Shown: positions 8,453 through 18,418, counted from the first letter of the stretch. The stretch is DNA of 64,000 nucleotides from Halomonas maura (GCF_030409305.1 NZ_JAUFPQ010000023.1:62001-126000), one strand, 5' to 3'. The notes: a model not told the origin generated them from the letters alone. Program-made: numbers and translations.

Positions 8453-10843
8453 TCAGCGGCGACGCGGGCCCCGGCGACGGCGCTTGCCGCCGCCGTCGTC
8501 CCCGCCGGCCTTGCCGCGGGTGTCGGCCTGGGCCGCCTCGGGCTTGCCCGCGGCCCCGCCCTGGCCACCGCGACGCTTGCGCGGCGCCCGGCGCGGCCGG
8601 GGCTTGTCGTCGGCCAGCTCGAAGTCGATCTTGCGGTCGTCGAGGTCGACCCGCGCCACCTGGACGCTGACCCCATCCCCGAGCCGGTAGCTCATGCCGC
8701 TGCGCTCGCCCTTGAGACGATGCTTCTCCGGCTCGTAGTGGTAGTAGTCGGAGGGCAACGCGGTGACGTGCACCAGGCCCTCCACGAAGACCTCGTCGAG
8801 GCGCACGAAGATGCCGAACTGGGTCACCGAGGCGATGGTACCCTCATAGACCTCGCCCAGCTTGTCGGACATGAACTCGCACTTCAGCCAGCCCTCGACA
8901 TCGCGGGTGGCATCGTCGGCGCGCCGCTCGGTCATGGAGCAGTGCTCGCCGAGCTCGAGCATCTGCTCGAAGGTGTAGGGGCACCACTTGCTCGGCGGCT
9001 CCACCGAGGCGCCGTCGGCGCGCAGCACGGTATTGGTCTGGCGCGGCCCGCGGATCACCGAGCGAATGGCCCGGTGGACGATCAGGTCCGGGTAGCGCCG
9101 GATCGGCGAGGTGAAGTGGGCATAGGCCGGGTAGGCCAGCCCGAAGTGCCCCTCGTTCTGGGGCGAGTACACGGCCTGGCTCATGGAGCGCAGCATCACG
9201 GTCTGGATGATGTCGCTGTCGTCGCGCGCCTTGATGGCCTCGGCCAGGTCACGGTAGTCCTGGGGGGTCGGCTCGTCGCCGCCGCCCAACGACAGGCCCA
9301 GCTCGTTGAGGAACAGGCGCAGCTTGTCGAGGCGTTCCGGCGAGGGGCGCTCGTGGATACGGTAGAGGGCCGGCAGGTCGTGCTTGTCGAGGAAGCGGGC
9401 GGTGGCGACGTTGGCCGCCAGCATGCACTCCTCGATGATCTTGTGGGCATCGTTGCGCGAGCGCGGGACGATCTGCTCGATCTTGCGCTCCTCGTTGAAG
9501 AGGATCGCCGTCTCGATGGTCTCGAAGTCGATGGCCCCGCGCTCGACCCGGGCCTCGCGCAGCAGGCGGTAGAGGGCATGGAGGTTCTTCAGCGAGGGCA
9601 CCAGTTCGCGGTGCTCCTCGCGCAGGGCCTCGCCCTGCTCGCCGTCGTCGTCGAGGATGGCGGCGACCTTGTTGTAGGTCAGACGCGCATGGGAGCGGAA
9701 CACCCCCTCATAGAAGCGGTAGCGGCTGATCGCCCCGGTCTTGGAGATGTTCATCTCGCAGACCAGCGCCAGCCGGTCCACCGCGGGATTCAGCGAGCAC
9801 AGGCCATTGGACAGCAGCTCCGGCAACATGGGCACCACCTGCCCCGGGAAGTACACCGAGTTGCCCCGGGTGATGGCTTCCTGGTCCAGTGGGCTGCCCG
9901 GCCGCACGTAGTGGGAGACGTCGGCGATGGCCACCAGCAGCTTCCAGCTGCCGGACTTGGTCTTCCAGGCGCAGACGGCATCGTCGAAGTCCTTGGCAGA
10001 CTCGTCGTCGATGGTCACCAGGGGCACATCGCGCAGGTCGATGCGGTGCTGCTTGTCGACCTCGGCCACCTCGGCGGACATGCCGGCGATCTGGTCGTGG
10101 ACCTCCGGCGGGAACTCGGCGGGGATCTCGTAGCTGCGGATGGCGATGTCGATCTCCATCCCGGGATCCATGCGCTCGCCGAGCACCTCGGCGACCTCGC
10201 CGACCGGCTGCACCCGGGTCTCGGGCTGCTTGATGATCGTCGCCGAGATCACCTGCCCATCCCGGGCCCCGCCGTTGGCCTTGTGAGGAATGATGATTTC
10301 CTGGGCGATGCGCGGGTTCTCGGGAATCAGCACGCCGAACTCGGGGGTATTCTCCCGATAGACGCCGACGATGGTCTGGGTGTTGCGGGCCAGGATCTCG
10401 ACGATGGTGGCCTCGTCGCGACCGCGACGATCGCGGCCGCTGACGCGCACCAGCACGTGGTCGCCGTGGAAGACCCGGCGCATCTGCCGCGGCGGCAGCA
10501 CCAGGTCGGGTTTCTTGCCATCATCGCGCAGCAGGAAGCCGAAGCCGTCCCGGTGGCCGAGCACCCGCCCCTTGATCAGGTCGAGCTTGTCGATCAGCGC
10601 ATAGGCGCCACGCCGGTTGCGCAGCACCTGGCCGTCCCGTTCCATGGCGGCCAGCCGGCGACGGACCGCCTCCTGCAGGTCCTCGTCCTCGAGCCCCAGC
10701 AGCTGGCTCATCGCCTCGTGGGTGATCGGCTTGCCGTATTCCTCCAGGCGGGCCAGCAGGTATTCGCGACTGGGCGCGGGCTTGTCGTACTTGTGGGCCT
10801 CGCGGCTGGCGTGCGTATCGTCGCTGAGCGTCCAGTGATTCAT
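8453..10843 (-). CDS. rnr: Ribonuclease R
   Basis: This 796-residue 3'-5' exoribonuclease degrades structured RNA and acts in rRNA and tmRNA quality control. In order it has a winged-helix region (about 25-90), cold-shock OB folds, the RNB catalytic domain with the acidic cluster DDESAKDFDDAV, an S1 domain (VYEGTIASVTQFGIFVRLDEV) and a basic tail ending RRRRGPRRR. I chose ATG 10843 (MNHWTLSDDTH), with AAGGA about ten bases upstream. The frame stays open further upstream but the extra residues look non-coding. It leads the rnr-rlmB pair. Confidence 0.95.
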   Translation of the reverse strand: MNHWTLSDDTHASREAHKYDKPAPSREYLLARLEEYGKPITHEAMSQLLGLEDEDLQEAVRRRLAAMERDGQVLRNRRGAYALIDKLDLIKGRVLGHRDGFGFLLRDDGKKPDLVLPPRQMRRVFHGDHVLVRVSGRDRRGRDEATIVEILARNTQTIVGVYRENTPEFGVLIPENPRIAQEIIIPHKANGGARDGQVISATIIKQPETRVQPVGEVAEVLGERMDPGMEIDIAIRSYEIPAEFPPEVHDQIAGMSAEVAEVDKQHRIDLRDVPLVTIDDESAKDFDDAVCAWKTKSGSWKLLVAIADVSHYVRPGSPLDQEAITRGNSVYFPGQVVPMLPELLSNGLCSLNPAVDRLALVCEMNISKTGAISRYRFYEGVFRSHARLTYNKVAAILDDDGEQGEALREEHRELVPSLKNLHALYRLLREARVERGAIDFETIETAILFNEERKIEQIVPRSRNDAHKIIEECMLAANVATARFLDKHDLPALYRIHERPSPERLDKLRLFLNELGLSLGGGDEPTPQDYRDLAEAIKARDDSDIIQTVMLRSMSQAVYSPQNEGHFGLAYPAYAHFTSPIRRYPDLIVHRAIRSVIRGPRQTNTVLRADGASVEPPSKWCPYTFEQMLELGEHCSMTERRADDATRDVEGWLKCEFMSDKLGEVYEGTIASVTQFGIFVRLDEVFVEGLVHVTALPSDYYHYEPEKHRLKGERSGMSYRLGDGVSVQVARVDLDDRKIDFELADDKPRPRRAPRKRRGGQGGAAGKPEAAQADTRGKAGGDDGGGKRRRRGPRRR

Positions 10844-11037
10844 GCAGGGAGCATCCTTGGCAGGGTCGGGGACGGCATGAGGGAGATGGCGCGCGGGCGC
10901 CGCGGGCATACGATGATGCGGTCGGGGTATAATGTCATGGCGGCAGTATAGCGCCGCCATGGTCTTCACCCAACCATGCACGACCGCTCCCTGCCGAGGG
11001 GAAGGGAAAAAAAATCGCGCCAGGGGCCAGCGGAGGC

Positions 11038-11065
11038 TTGCATCCGCGCGAGGATTCGGTAACAT
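11038..11065 (+). promoter_or_regulatory. Promoter of the tRNA-Leu array
   Basis: TTGCAT (11038-11043) and TAACAT (11060-11065) are separated by 16 bases and followed by a GC-rich discriminator before the first tRNA at 11077. A GC-rich discriminator is typical of stringently controlled stable-RNA promoters. Confidence 0.6.
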
Positions 11066-11076
11066 ACGCGCCACTT

Positions 11077-11163
11077 GCCCAGATGGCGGAATTGGTAGAC
11101 GCGCTAGCTTCAGGTGCTAGTGTCCTTACGGACGTGGAGGTTCAAGTCCTCTTCTGGGCACCA
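11077..11163 (+). tRNA. tRNA-Leu(CAG), copy 1
   Basis: The 87-base gene has a GCCCAGA/TCTGGGC acceptor stem, encoded ACCA end, TTCAAGTC T-arm and a long variable arm as expected for Leu. The anticodon loop TTCAGGT gives anticodon CAG, reading CUG, the main Leu codon in this GC-rich DNA. It differs from copies 2 and 3 by a compensated change in the last acceptor pair. Confidence 0.97.
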
Positions 11164-11213
11164 TCGATACCTCGGTATCACCGCTCTTTATCAGCTCGAA
11201 ATCGCTCGTGTTC

Positions 11214-11300
11214 GCCCAGGTGGCGGAATTGGTAGACGCGCTAGCTTCAGGTGCTAGTGTCCTTACGGACGTGGAGGTTCAAGTCCTCTCCTGGGCACCA
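11214..11300 (+). tRNA. tRNA-Leu(CAG), copy 2
   Basis: This 87-base gene is the same as copy 1 except that the acceptor stem reads GCCCAGG/CCTGGGC. Anticodon CAG and an encoded CCA are present. The 50-base spacer from copy 1 is unique sequence. Confidence 0.97.
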
Positions 11301-11345
11301 TCATCGCTCCCGCGATGACCCGCAACACGACGATATGCATGACGC

Positions 11346-11432
11346 GCCCAGGTGGCGGAATTGGTAGACGCGCTAGCTTCAGGTGCTAGTGTCCTTACGG
11401 ACGTGGAGGTTCAAGTCCTCTCCTGGGCACCA
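11346..11432 (+). tRNA. tRNA-Leu(CAG), copy 3
   Basis: This copy appears identical to copy 2 over its 87 bases, with anticodon CAG and encoded CCA. It closes the array and is followed by a terminator at 11486-11508. Confidence 0.97.
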
Positions 11433-11485
11433 TTTCGCGTTATGCAGAGCCCCTCTCCTACATCGTTATCGCTGCATCGCACAGG

Positions 11486-11508
11486 CCGCACCATGTTGCG
11501 GTTTTTTT
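11486..11508 (+). terminator. Terminator of the tRNA-Leu array
   Basis: A CCGCA/TGCGG stem with a six-base loop is followed directly by seven T residues, the classic rho-independent form. Confidence 0.8.
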
Positions 11509-11568
11509 GTGCCTGCGCCTTCCCCGGACCGAGCGTGCCAGCCACGGCCCGGCGAGCCGGCCCGCCGC

Positions 11569-12438
11569 CTAGTCGAAGCGGCCGGGCAAGCGCGCCACCG
11601 CCTCGAGTCCCCAGCCACCGGCATCGACCCGCCCCTCCAGGACATCGGCCGCCGCCGCGGGCAGCTGCGGGAAGAAGTCCAGCCCGGTCAGCGACTCGAC
11701 GCGGTCGATGCTGACCACGAAACGGTCCAGCGGCTCGTCGCCGCTCACCTCCTGCGGCATGAGGAAGGCCAGGGCCCGCGGCCGCGCCCCCGGCACCACC
11801 AGGATCTTGTAGAAGGCCACCGGCACCTCGACGAGCCCCACCCGGCGCAGCGCCCCCTGCTGGAAGCGCTCCGCGAACACCGGGCCGGTGATGACCTGCA
11901 GGGCCCCGACCCGTGGCACGAAGCGATCGATCACCACCTCCTCGAGACGCTGCCAGAGCCGTCGATTGAGGGAGGGGCGCTGGGGCACCATGTTGCTCAT
12001 CAGGAAGGTGTCACGCTGGGCGCCGCGGCCATGCACGGCGGCGATGGCATAGTTGGGGGCCAGGTGGCCGCGGTCGTAGCCGCTGCCCAGGTAGCTGTCC
12101 GGGGTGACCGGCCAGAGGGTGCGCCAGTCGCGGCGAAAGCCGGGACGCTCGCCGATGCGGGCGTCCTCGGTGGCGGCCAGGCGGTAGCTGACCCACAACG
12201 GGCTGACCCGCACGTCTGACCAGCCCACCAGGTAGCCGTCGTTGCGCAGCACCCGATGCAGGCTCAGGGGCGTCAGCCGCTGCCAGTCGGGCACACCCAT
12301 CCAGCTGAGACCGTCACGGACCTCGCGCTCCTCGGCATACCACAGGCCGCTACCCACCGCGGCGAAGAGCACGGCGATGGCGGCCCGGCGCATCAGGGGG
12401 CGCAACCGGGACACGGCGGAACGACGACGCGGCGGCAT
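11569..12438 (-). CDS. Membrane-anchored DNA/RNA non-specific endonuclease (NucA/NUC1 family)
   Basis: This 289-residue protein contains the beta-beta-alpha-metal nuclease signature DRGHLAPN (about 122-129) with its general-base histidine at 125, and a downstream Asn in NMVPQRPSLNRRLW that would bind the metal. A hydrophobic segment at about residues 17-33 after several Arg residues looks like an uncleaved signal anchor, placing the nuclease in the periplasm. The start at ATG 12438 is chosen because it puts the anchor near the N-terminus; the open frame extends further upstream. No inhibitor gene of the NuiA type is seen beside it. Family members cut DNA and RNA without sequence preference. 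Confidence 0.9.
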   Translation of the reverse strand: MPPRRRSAVSRLRPLMRRAAIAVLFAAVGSGLWYAEEREVRDGLSWMGVPDWQRLTPLSLHRVLRNDGYLVGWSDVRVSPLWVSYRLAATEDARIGERPGFRRDWRTLWPVTPDSYLGSGYDRGHLAPNYAIAAVHGRGAQRDTFLMSNMVPQRPSLNRRLWQRLEEVVIDRFVPRVGALQVITGPVFAERFQQGALRRVGLVEVPVAFYKILVVPGARPRALAFLMPQEVSGDEPLDRFVVSIDRVESLTGLDFFPQLPAAAADVLEGRVDAGGWGLEAVARLPGRFD

Positions 12439-12463
12439 GACCGGAGCGGGGCGCCGGCGGGGC

Positions 12464-12739
12464 TTACCAGCCCAGCGAGAACATGGTCTCGAGGTCGTGG
12501 CGGGAGTGCACCTGCATGGCGTTGAGGGTCTCGGTCTCGCGAATGCCCTCCACCTCGTTGAGGCGCCCGGTGACCAGCTCGGCAAGGCTCTCGAAGTCCC
12601 GGGTGCGGGCGATGGCGACCAGGTCATAGCGGCCACAGGTGGAGAACACCTCGCTGATGCCTTCGACATCGGCCAGGCGCTCGGCCACGGCCTTGACCTG
12701 GCCCTTCTCGGCATTGATCAGGATCACGGCGTTCTGCAT
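12464..12739 (-). CDS. Stand-alone Lrp/AsnC ligand-binding domain protein
   Basis: This 91-residue protein is only the C-terminal RAM (ligand-sensing) domain of the Lrp/AsnC family, with no DNA-binding helix-turn-helix. The ferredoxin-like pattern NAVILINAEKGQV, VFSTCGRYDLVAIAR and VTGRLNEVEGI is typical. Such SraA/TTHA0845-type proteins bind amino acids and form ring assemblies, so it may be a sensor or partner of full-length Lrp proteins. ATG 12739 has GGAGAG seven bases upstream. It is 25 bases upstream of the nuclease gene on the same strand, so co-transcription is likely. Confidence 0.85.
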   Translation of the reverse strand: MQNAVILINAEKGQVKAVAERLADVEGISEVFSTCGRYDLVAIARTRDFESLAELVTGRLNEVEGIRETETLNAMQVHSRHDLETMFSLGW

Positions 12740-12798
12740 CGGGCACTCTCCGTCTGAAAGGGATTCTCCGCGGCGGTCAGCAGCCCGCCGTTGCCACG

Positions 12799-12807
12799 AG
12801 TATACCA
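12799..12807 (-). promoter_or_regulatory. Extended -10 promoter for the Lrp-like gene
   Basis: On the minus strand TGGTATACT (12807-12799) matches the extended -10 pattern TGnTATAAT. It lies about 60 bases before the Lrp-like start at 12739. Confidence 0.45.
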
Positions 12808-13016
12808 GCGACGCCGGCCCGGCAGAATCGCCGCCGCGCGCGTGGCGGATTGCCGCAGCATTCGCCAGCACCCGGCCGAGTGACTACCATGAAGCGATAA
12901 ACTCCGCGGGCTCGCGCCTGTCGGATCGAGAGGTGGGCTCACCACCCGACCAGAAGAACGGCCGGACCACCGGCCAGCGCGTCCAGACCAAGACCGATGA
13001 TGACTAAGGAGAGACC

Positions 13017-13331
13017 ATGGCCAATCACAGCCGTCGTGATTTCATGCGCCACAGCCTGCTGGGCCTCGCCGCCCTGCCGCTGGGCGCGGGCATCCTGTCC
13101 AGGTCCGCCTTCGCCCAGGAGCTGACGCCCCTGGACCCGAACAGCGAGCAGGCCAAGGCCCTGAACTACGTGGAAAACGCCAGCGAGGCCAGCGACCACC
13201 CGGCCTATGCGGAAGGCGAGAACTGCGCCAACTGCATGTTCTTCAACGCCGACAACCAGGGCTGCCAACTGTTCCCGCAGAATAGCGTGAACCCCGAGGG
13301 CTGGTGCCAGTCCTGGACCGCCAAGGCCTGA
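13017..13331 (+). CDS. High-potential iron-sulfur protein (HiPIP)
   Basis: This 104-residue protein is a small periplasmic electron carrier with one [4Fe-4S] cluster. A twin-arginine signal (SRRDFM at 5-10, hydrophobic core about 14-27, cleavage expected after AFA at 31-33) indicates Tat export in folded form. Four cysteines at 70, 73, 83 and 97 follow the HiPIP spacing, and GWCQSW at the end is typical. The mature part is acidic. AAGGAG precedes the ATG. HiPIPs can pass electrons to terminal oxidases, so it could serve the cbb3 enzyme encoded at 22-25 kb, although that link is inference. Confidence 0.93.
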   Translation: MANHSRRDFMRHSLLGLAALPLGAGILSRSAFAQELTPLDPNSEQAKALNYVENASEASDHPAYAEGENCANCMFFNADNQGCQLFPQNSVNPEGWCQSWTAKA

Positions 13332-13348
13332 CCCCTCCCCCAACGCAC

Positions 13349-13376
13349 GAGACCCGCACCGGTCGGTGCGGGTCTC
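13349..13376. terminator. Strong hairpin between HiPIP and spoVR
   Basis: A perfect 12-base-pair stem (arms 13349-13360 and 13365-13376) with a four-base loop sits between two convergent genes. No T-run follows, so it is a probable bidirectional stop of uncertain efficiency. Confidence 0.55.
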
Positions 13377-13395
13377 GCCGCTTGATCACGCCCCG

Positions 13396-14955
13396 TCACT
13401 CCGCCGACGCTTCCTCCTCGGGCAGCGGCCAGTGATAGCGGCGCACGACTTCCTCGCCCTCCATCGACTCGAGCTTCACCGGGAAGCCCCACAGCTGGTG
13501 CAGGTGGCGCATCACCGGGTAGACGCTGCGCGCCAGGGGACGACGGCTGTCCTGGACATGGCGCAGGGTCAGCGAGCGGTCGCCGCGAATGTCCGCCGAG
13601 TAGATCTGGATGTTGGGCTCCCGCACCGACAGCGCGTACTGGGTGGCCAGCGCCTCACGGATGCGTCGATAGCCGCGCTCGTCGTGGATCGCCGTCACCT
13701 CGAGCATCTCGTCCTGGTCGTCGTCGATCACCATGAACAGCTTGAGGTCGCGGATCACCTTGGGTGACAGGAACTGCTGGATGAAGGATTCGTCCTTGAA
13801 GTTGTGCATGGCGAAGTGCAGCGTCTCCAGCCAATCGCTGCCCGCGGCGTCCGGGAACCACTCACGATCCTCCTCGGTGGGCGACTCGCAGATGCGCCGG
13901 ATGTCGGTGAACATGGCGAAGCCCAGGGCATAGGGATTGATGCCGTTGTAATGCGGGCTGTCGAACGGCGGCTGCTGGACCACGGAGGTATGGGACTGCA
14001 GGAACTCCAGCATCAGCCCCTCGTCGACCAGCCCCTCGTCGAACAGCCGGTTCATCAGGGTGTAATGCCAGAAGGTCGCCCAGCCCTCGTTCATCACCTG
14101 GGTCTGGCGCTGGGGATAGAAGTATTGGGCGAGCTTGCGCACGATACGCACCACCTCGCGCTGCCAGGGCGCCAGCAGCGGCGCATTCTTCTCGATGAAG
14201 TACAGCAGGTTCTCCTGGGGCTCAGGGGGATAGCGGCCGCCGGCATGCAGACCGAGCGGGTCCTCCCCCTCTCCGACGACCGCCTCCAGTTCCCCGTCGG
14301 CCGGGCCCCGCTCGGGAATGGTCCGCCACAGGGTGTTCACCTGGGCCTGGAGGTAGGCCTCGCGCTCCTTCTGACGACGCGCCTCCTCCTCGGCGGAGAT
14401 CGGCGAGGGCCGCTTGTAGCGATCGACCCCGTAGTTCTGCAGCGCATGGCAGGCATCCAGCAGTTGCTCCACCGCGGTGACCCCATGACGCTCCTCGCAC
14501 TCGGCGATGTAGCGCCGGGCGAACAGCAGATAGTCGACGATGGAGCTGGCGTCGGTCCAGGTTCGGAACAGATAGTTGCCCTTGAAGAAGGAGTTATGGC
14601 CATAGCAGGCGTGGGCCATCACCAGCACCTGCATCATCAGGGTGTTCTCCTCCATCAGGTAGGCGATGCAGGGATCGGAGTTGATGACCAACTCGTAGGC
14701 CAGCCCCATCTGCCCGCGCCGATAGGCCTGTTCCACGGCCAGGAACTGCTTGCCGAAGGACCAGTGATGGTAGCCCACCGGCATGCCCACGCTGGCATAG
14801 GCATCCATCATCTGCTCGGTGGTGATGATCTCGATCTGGTTGGGATAGGTATCCAGGCGATACTCATCGGCCAGCCGCGCGATCTCGTCCTCGAACTCGT
14901 GAAGGATATCGAAATTCCAGTCGGAACCGGTGGCGATGGGCTTGCGATCGGTCAT
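13396..14955 (-). CDS. spoVR: SpoVR family protein
   Basis: This 519-residue cytoplasmic protein belongs to the SpoVR/YcgB family. Diagnostic stretches are NQIEIITTEQMMDAY, GMPVGYHHWSFGKQF and ACYGHNSFFKGNYLF near the N-terminus and GINPYALGFAMF further on. The biochemical role is unknown; the family is named after a Bacillus spore-cortex gene but is widespread in non-sporing bacteria. It is the last gene of the prkA-yeaH-spoVR set, 19 bases after yeaH, and this trio is conserved in many proteobacteria. The start at ATG 14955 has AAGGAG six bases upstream; a longer frame exists without a ribosome site. Confidence 0.93.
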   Translation of the reverse strand: MTDRKPIATGSDWNFDILHEFEDEIARLADEYRLDTYPNQIEIITTEQMMDAYASVGMPVGYHHWSFGKQFLAVEQAYRRGQMGLAYELVINSDPCIAYLMEENTLMMQVLVMAHACYGHNSFFKGNYLFRTWTDASSIVDYLLFARRYIAECEERHGVTAVEQLLDACHALQNYGVDRYKRPSPISAEEEARRQKEREAYLQAQVNTLWRTIPERGPADGELEAVVGEGEDPLGLHAGGRYPPEPQENLLYFIEKNAPLLAPWQREVVRIVRKLAQYFYPQRQTQVMNEGWATFWHYTLMNRLFDEGLVDEGLMLEFLQSHTSVVQQPPFDSPHYNGINPYALGFAMFTDIRRICESPTEEDREWFPDAAGSDWLETLHFAMHNFKDESFIQQFLSPKVIRDLKLFMVIDDDQDEMLEVTAIHDERGYRRIREALATQYALSVREPNIQIYSADIRGDRSLTLRHVQDSRRPLARSVYPVMRHLHQLWGFPVKLESMEGEEVVRRYHWPLPEEEASAE

Positions 14956-14974
14956 GGTATCTCCTTGACGCCAC

Positions 14975-16255
14975 TCACTGGGTACTGCGACGCCGGAACA
15001 GCTCGCGGAACACCGGATAGATGTCGCCGGCCTCGACGATCTGGCGCATGGCGAAGCGCTCGGGATACTCGGCCTCCACGCGCTCGTACTCCTCCCACAA
15101 CGCCTGGTGGGCATGGGGCGTGATCTCCACGTAGGTGAAGTACTGCAGGCGCGGCATCAGCGACTTCGCCAGCAGGTCACGACAGGTCAGGGAGTCGTCG
15201 TCCCAGTTGTCGCCGTCGGAGGCCTGGGCCACGTAGAGGTTCCACTGGGCGGGGGGATAGCGCGCCTCGATGATCTCGTCGACCAGGGACAGGGCGCTGG
15301 AGACGATGGTGCCGCCGGTTTCCCGGGAGTAGAAGAACTCCTCCTCGTCGACCTCCTTGGCGGCGGTGTGATGGCGCACGAAGACCAGCTCGACCTTCTC
15401 GTAGTTGCGCTCGAGGAAGAGGTAGAGCAGCAGGAAGAAGCGCTTGGCGATATCCTTGTGGGCCTGGGTCATCGACCCGGACACGTCCATCACGCAGAAC
15501 ATCACCGCCTTGCTGGAGGGCTGGGGCTGGTTGATCAGGTTGTTGTAGCGCAGGTCGTAGGTGTCGATGAAGGGCACCGCCTCGAGGCGCTTCTCGAGGC
15601 GCTCGATCTCGGCCCTGAGCTCCTCGATGCGCGCCGGGTTGCGCAGCACCGGGTCCTTGCGCTCCTCGACCTCCAGCGCCTCCTGGGCCTCGCGCAGGGC
15701 CCGGCGGATGGGCCCGCGCATGGCGATGCGCCGAGCATGGGCCTCGCGCATGGAGCGCACGATGTTGATGCGGGCCGGGACACCGTCGCGGGTCAGGCCG
15801 GCGCGGATCGGGCGCACCTCGTCCAGGTCCACCAGGTTCTTGCGCTCCAGGTGCGGCAGCTCCAGGCCGTCGAAGACGAAGTCGAGGAACTCCTCGCGAC
15901 TCAGGGTGAAGGCGAACTCGTCCATGCCCTCGCCCTGGTTGGAGGCACCGCCCTCCCCGGCCCCACCGCCACCGCCGCCACCGGGCCGACGCAGCCGATC
16001 GCCCTCGACGAACTCCTTGTTGCCGGGAGCGATGATCGAGCGCTTGCCGCCGGGACCGTGCTGGAACACCGGCTCGGAGATGTCACGCGTGGGGATCGAG
16101 ACCTTCTCGCCGCGCTCCATGTCGGTGATCGAGCGGCGATTGACGGCCTCCTCGACCGATCGCTTGATGTGGGTACGATAGCGGTCGAGGAAGCGCTGGC
16201 GGTTGACCGCACTCTTGTGCTTGGCGTTGGCACGACGATCGATGAAATAGGTCAT
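14975..16255 (-). CDS. yeaH: YeaH/YhbH family (DUF444) VWA-like protein
   Basis: This 426-residue protein opens with [21 protein letters not shown], and a Gly-rich linker at about 91-105 leads to a von Willebrand A-like C-terminal half with a MIDAS-type DVSGSM motif. The family is encoded beside prkA and spoVR in many bacteria and YeaH acts in the same stress-response network as YeaG in Escherichia coli, with no defined biochemical activity. It lies 70 bases after prkA and 19 bases before spoVR, so the three form an operon. Confidence 0.93.
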   Translation of the reverse strand: MTYFIDRRANAKHKSAVNRQRFLDRYRTHIKRSVEEAVNRRSITDMERGEKVSIPTRDISEPVFQHGPGGKRSIIAPGNKEFVEGDRLRRPGGGGGGGAGEGGASNQGEGMDEFAFTLSREEFLDFVFDGLELPHLERKNLVDLDEVRPIRAGLTRDGVPARINIVRSMREAHARRIAMRGPIRRALREAQEALEVEERKDPVLRNPARIEELRAEIERLEKRLEAVPFIDTYDLRYNNLINQPQPSSKAVMFCVMDVSGSMTQAHKDIAKRFFLLLYLFLERNYEKVELVFVRHHTAAKEVDEEEFFYSRETGGTIVSSALSLVDEIIEARYPPAQWNLYVAQASDGDNWDDDSLTCRDLLAKSLMPRLQYFTYVEITPHAHQALWEEYERVEAEYPERFAMRQIVEAGDIYPVFRELFRRRSTQ

Positions 16256-16325
16256 GCAGACCTCCTTGGATGCGACTCGCCCGGGCGCCGCGGCGCGAGC
16301 CGCCGCGGCGGACCGCCATGACGGG

Positions 16326-18248
16326 CTACTGTGACTTGCGCACCCTCAGGTACCACTCGGAGAGCAGCCGCACCTGCTTCTCGGTATAGCCGCGGTCGAC
16401 CATGCGGGCCACGAAGTCCTCGTGCTTCTTCTGGTCGGCCGTCGAGGCCTTGGCGTTGAAGGAGATGACCGGCAGCAGCTCCTCGGTGTTGGCGAACATC
16501 TTGTGCTCGATCACGCCGCGCAGCTTCTCGTAGGACTGCCAGCTCGGGTTCATGCCGTTGTTCTGGGCCCGGGCCCGCAGCACGAAGTTGACCACCTCGT
16601 GCCGGAAGTCCTTGGGATTGGAGATGCCGGCCGGCTTCTCGATCTTCTCCAGTTCCTCGTTGAGGGACTGGCGGTTGAACAGCTCGCCGGTCTCCGGGTC
16701 CCGGTACTCCTGATCCTGGATCCAGAAGTCGGCATAGGTCACGTAGCGATCGAAGATGTTCTGGCCATACTCGGAATAGGATTCCAGGTACGCGGTCTGG
16801 ATCTCCTTGCCGATGAAGTCGACGTAGCGCGGTGCCAGGAACTCCTTGATGAAGCGCAGGTAGCGCTCGAAGGCCTCGCGGGGCAACTGCTCCTGCTCGA
16901 GGCGCTGCTCGAGCACGTAGAGCAGGTGCACCGGGTTGGCCGCCACCTCGACATTGTCGAAGTTGAACACCTTGGAGAGGATCTTGAAGGCGAAGCGCGT
17001 GGAGAGCCCGTCCATGCCCTCGTCGACCCCGGCGGCGTCGCGGTACTCCTGGATCGACTTGGCCTTGGGATCGGTGTCCTTGAGGTTCTCGCCGTCATAG
17101 ACGCGCATCTTGGAGTAGATGCTCGAGTTCTCCGGCTCCTTGAGGCGCGAGAGCACCGTGAACTGCGCCAGCATGCGCAGGGTATCCGGCGCACAGGGCG
17201 CCTCGTTGAGCGAGGAGTGCTCGAGGAGCTTCCGGTAGATGTGGATCTCTTCGGCGACCCGCAGGCAATACGGCACCTTGACGATGTAGACCCGATCGAG
17301 GAAGGCCTCGTTGTTGCGGTTGTTGCGGAACGTCTGCCACTCGCTCTCGTTGGAGTGCGCCAGCACGATGCCGTCGAAGGGAATCGCCCCCATGCCCTCG
17401 GTGGGGTTGTAGTTGCCCTCCTGGGTGGCGGTCAGCAGCGGATGCAGCACCTTGATCGGCGCCTTGAACATCTCGACGAATTCCATCAGCCCCTGGTTGG
17501 CCCGACACAGGCCGCCGGAGAAGCTGTAGGCATCGGGGTCGTCCTGGGAGTAGAGCTCGAGCTGACGGATGTCCACCTTGCCGACCAGCGAGGAGATGTC
17601 CTGGTTGTTCTCGTCACCGGGCTCCGTCTTGGAGATGGCGATCTGGTTGAGGCGCGAGGGGTAGAGGCGCACGACGCGAAACTGGGTGATGTCGCCGCCG
17701 TACTCCTTGAGCCGCTTGGCGGCCCAGGGGGACATCACGCTCTTCAGGCAGCGCGTGGGGATGCCGTACTCCTTCTCCAGCAGCTCACCGTCGTCTTCCG
17801 GCGAGAACAGCCCGAGCGGGGACTCCTGCACCGGCGAGCCCTTGATGGCGTAGAAGGGGATCCGCTCCATCAGCAGCTTCAGGCGCTCGGCCAGCGACGA
17901 CTTGCCGCCGCCCACCGGCCCCAGCAGGTAGAGGATCTGCTTCCTCTCCTCGAGTCCCTGGGCCGCGTGCCGGAAGTAGGCGACGATCTGCTCGATGGCC
18001 TCCTCCATGCCGTAGAATTCGGAAAAGGCCGGATAGCGGCGAATCACCTTGTTGGAAAAGATGCGCGACAGCCTGGGATCCTTGGCCGTATCGATGACCT
18101 CGGGCTCGCCGATCGCCTCCAGCATGCGCTCTGACGAACTGGCATAGGCCGAAGGGTCCTCGCGACAGAGCTCCAGATACTCCTGCAGGCTCAATTCCTC
18201 CTGCTGGATGCGTGAGTAGCGGTTCTGCACATGGTCGAAGATACTCAT
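16326..18248 (-). CDS. prkA: PrkA/YeaG serine protein kinase
   Basis: This 640-residue protein combines an AAA+ domain with a C-terminal kinase-like PrkA domain. Walker A is GPVGGGKS at 110-117, and the length matches Escherichia coli YeaG (644). Related proteins have been reported both as Ser/Thr kinases and as AAA+ proteases, so the activity is debated. Known homologues are induced by starvation and nitrogen stress. ATG 18248 has a near-perfect AAGGAGG upstream; a longer open frame is less likely. It is the first gene of the prkA-yeaH-spoVR operon, with a possible sigma-S-type promoter about 170 bases upstream. Confidence 0.95.
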   Translation of the reverse strand: MSIFDHVQNRYSRIQQEELSLQEYLELCREDPSAYASSSERMLEAIGEPEVIDTAKDPRLSRIFSNKVIRRYPAFSEFYGMEEAIEQIVAYFRHAAQGLEERKQILYLLGPVGGGKSSLAERLKLLMERIPFYAIKGSPVQESPLGLFSPEDDGELLEKEYGIPTRCLKSVMSPWAAKRLKEYGGDITQFRVVRLYPSRLNQIAISKTEPGDENNQDISSLVGKVDIRQLELYSQDDPDAYSFSGGLCRANQGLMEFVEMFKAPIKVLHPLLTATQEGNYNPTEGMGAIPFDGIVLAHSNESEWQTFRNNRNNEAFLDRVYIVKVPYCLRVAEEIHIYRKLLEHSSLNEAPCAPDTLRMLAQFTVLSRLKEPENSSIYSKMRVYDGENLKDTDPKAKSIQEYRDAAGVDEGMDGLSTRFAFKILSKVFNFDNVEVAANPVHLLYVLEQRLEQEQLPREAFERYLRFIKEFLAPRYVDFIGKEIQTAYLESYSEYGQNIFDRYVTYADFWIQDQEYRDPETGELFNRQSLNEELEKIEKPAGISNPKDFRHEVVNFVLRARAQNNGMNPSWQSYEKLRGVIEHKMFANTEELLPVISFNAKASTADQKKHEDFVARMVDRGYTEKQVRLLSEWYLRVRKSQ

Positions 18249-18418
18249 CGATGCCTCCTTTAGACCCGGAACTCCGGTCCTGCGCCCATCGGTACGCTTG
18301 CCGGGGATCGGTAGCTTCAGCGTAGCCAGCATTCGCGGACAAGGGGCACACCGGCTTCAACGCATGGCGCTACTACATTCTATGAACCCCGAAGGCGGGA
18401 AGCGTTTCGTTGAAACCT

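Noticed and set aside
11077..11432. Three near-identical 87-base repeats resembling a direct-repeat array
   Set aside because: They fold as complete tRNA-Leu genes with CCA ends, so they are not CRISPR repeats or a mobile element.
12880..13007. Coding-like frame ending GRTTGQRVQTKTDDD just before the HiPIP gene
   Set aside because: The tail looks protein-like, but there is no credible start codon with a ribosome site in frame, so it was not called.
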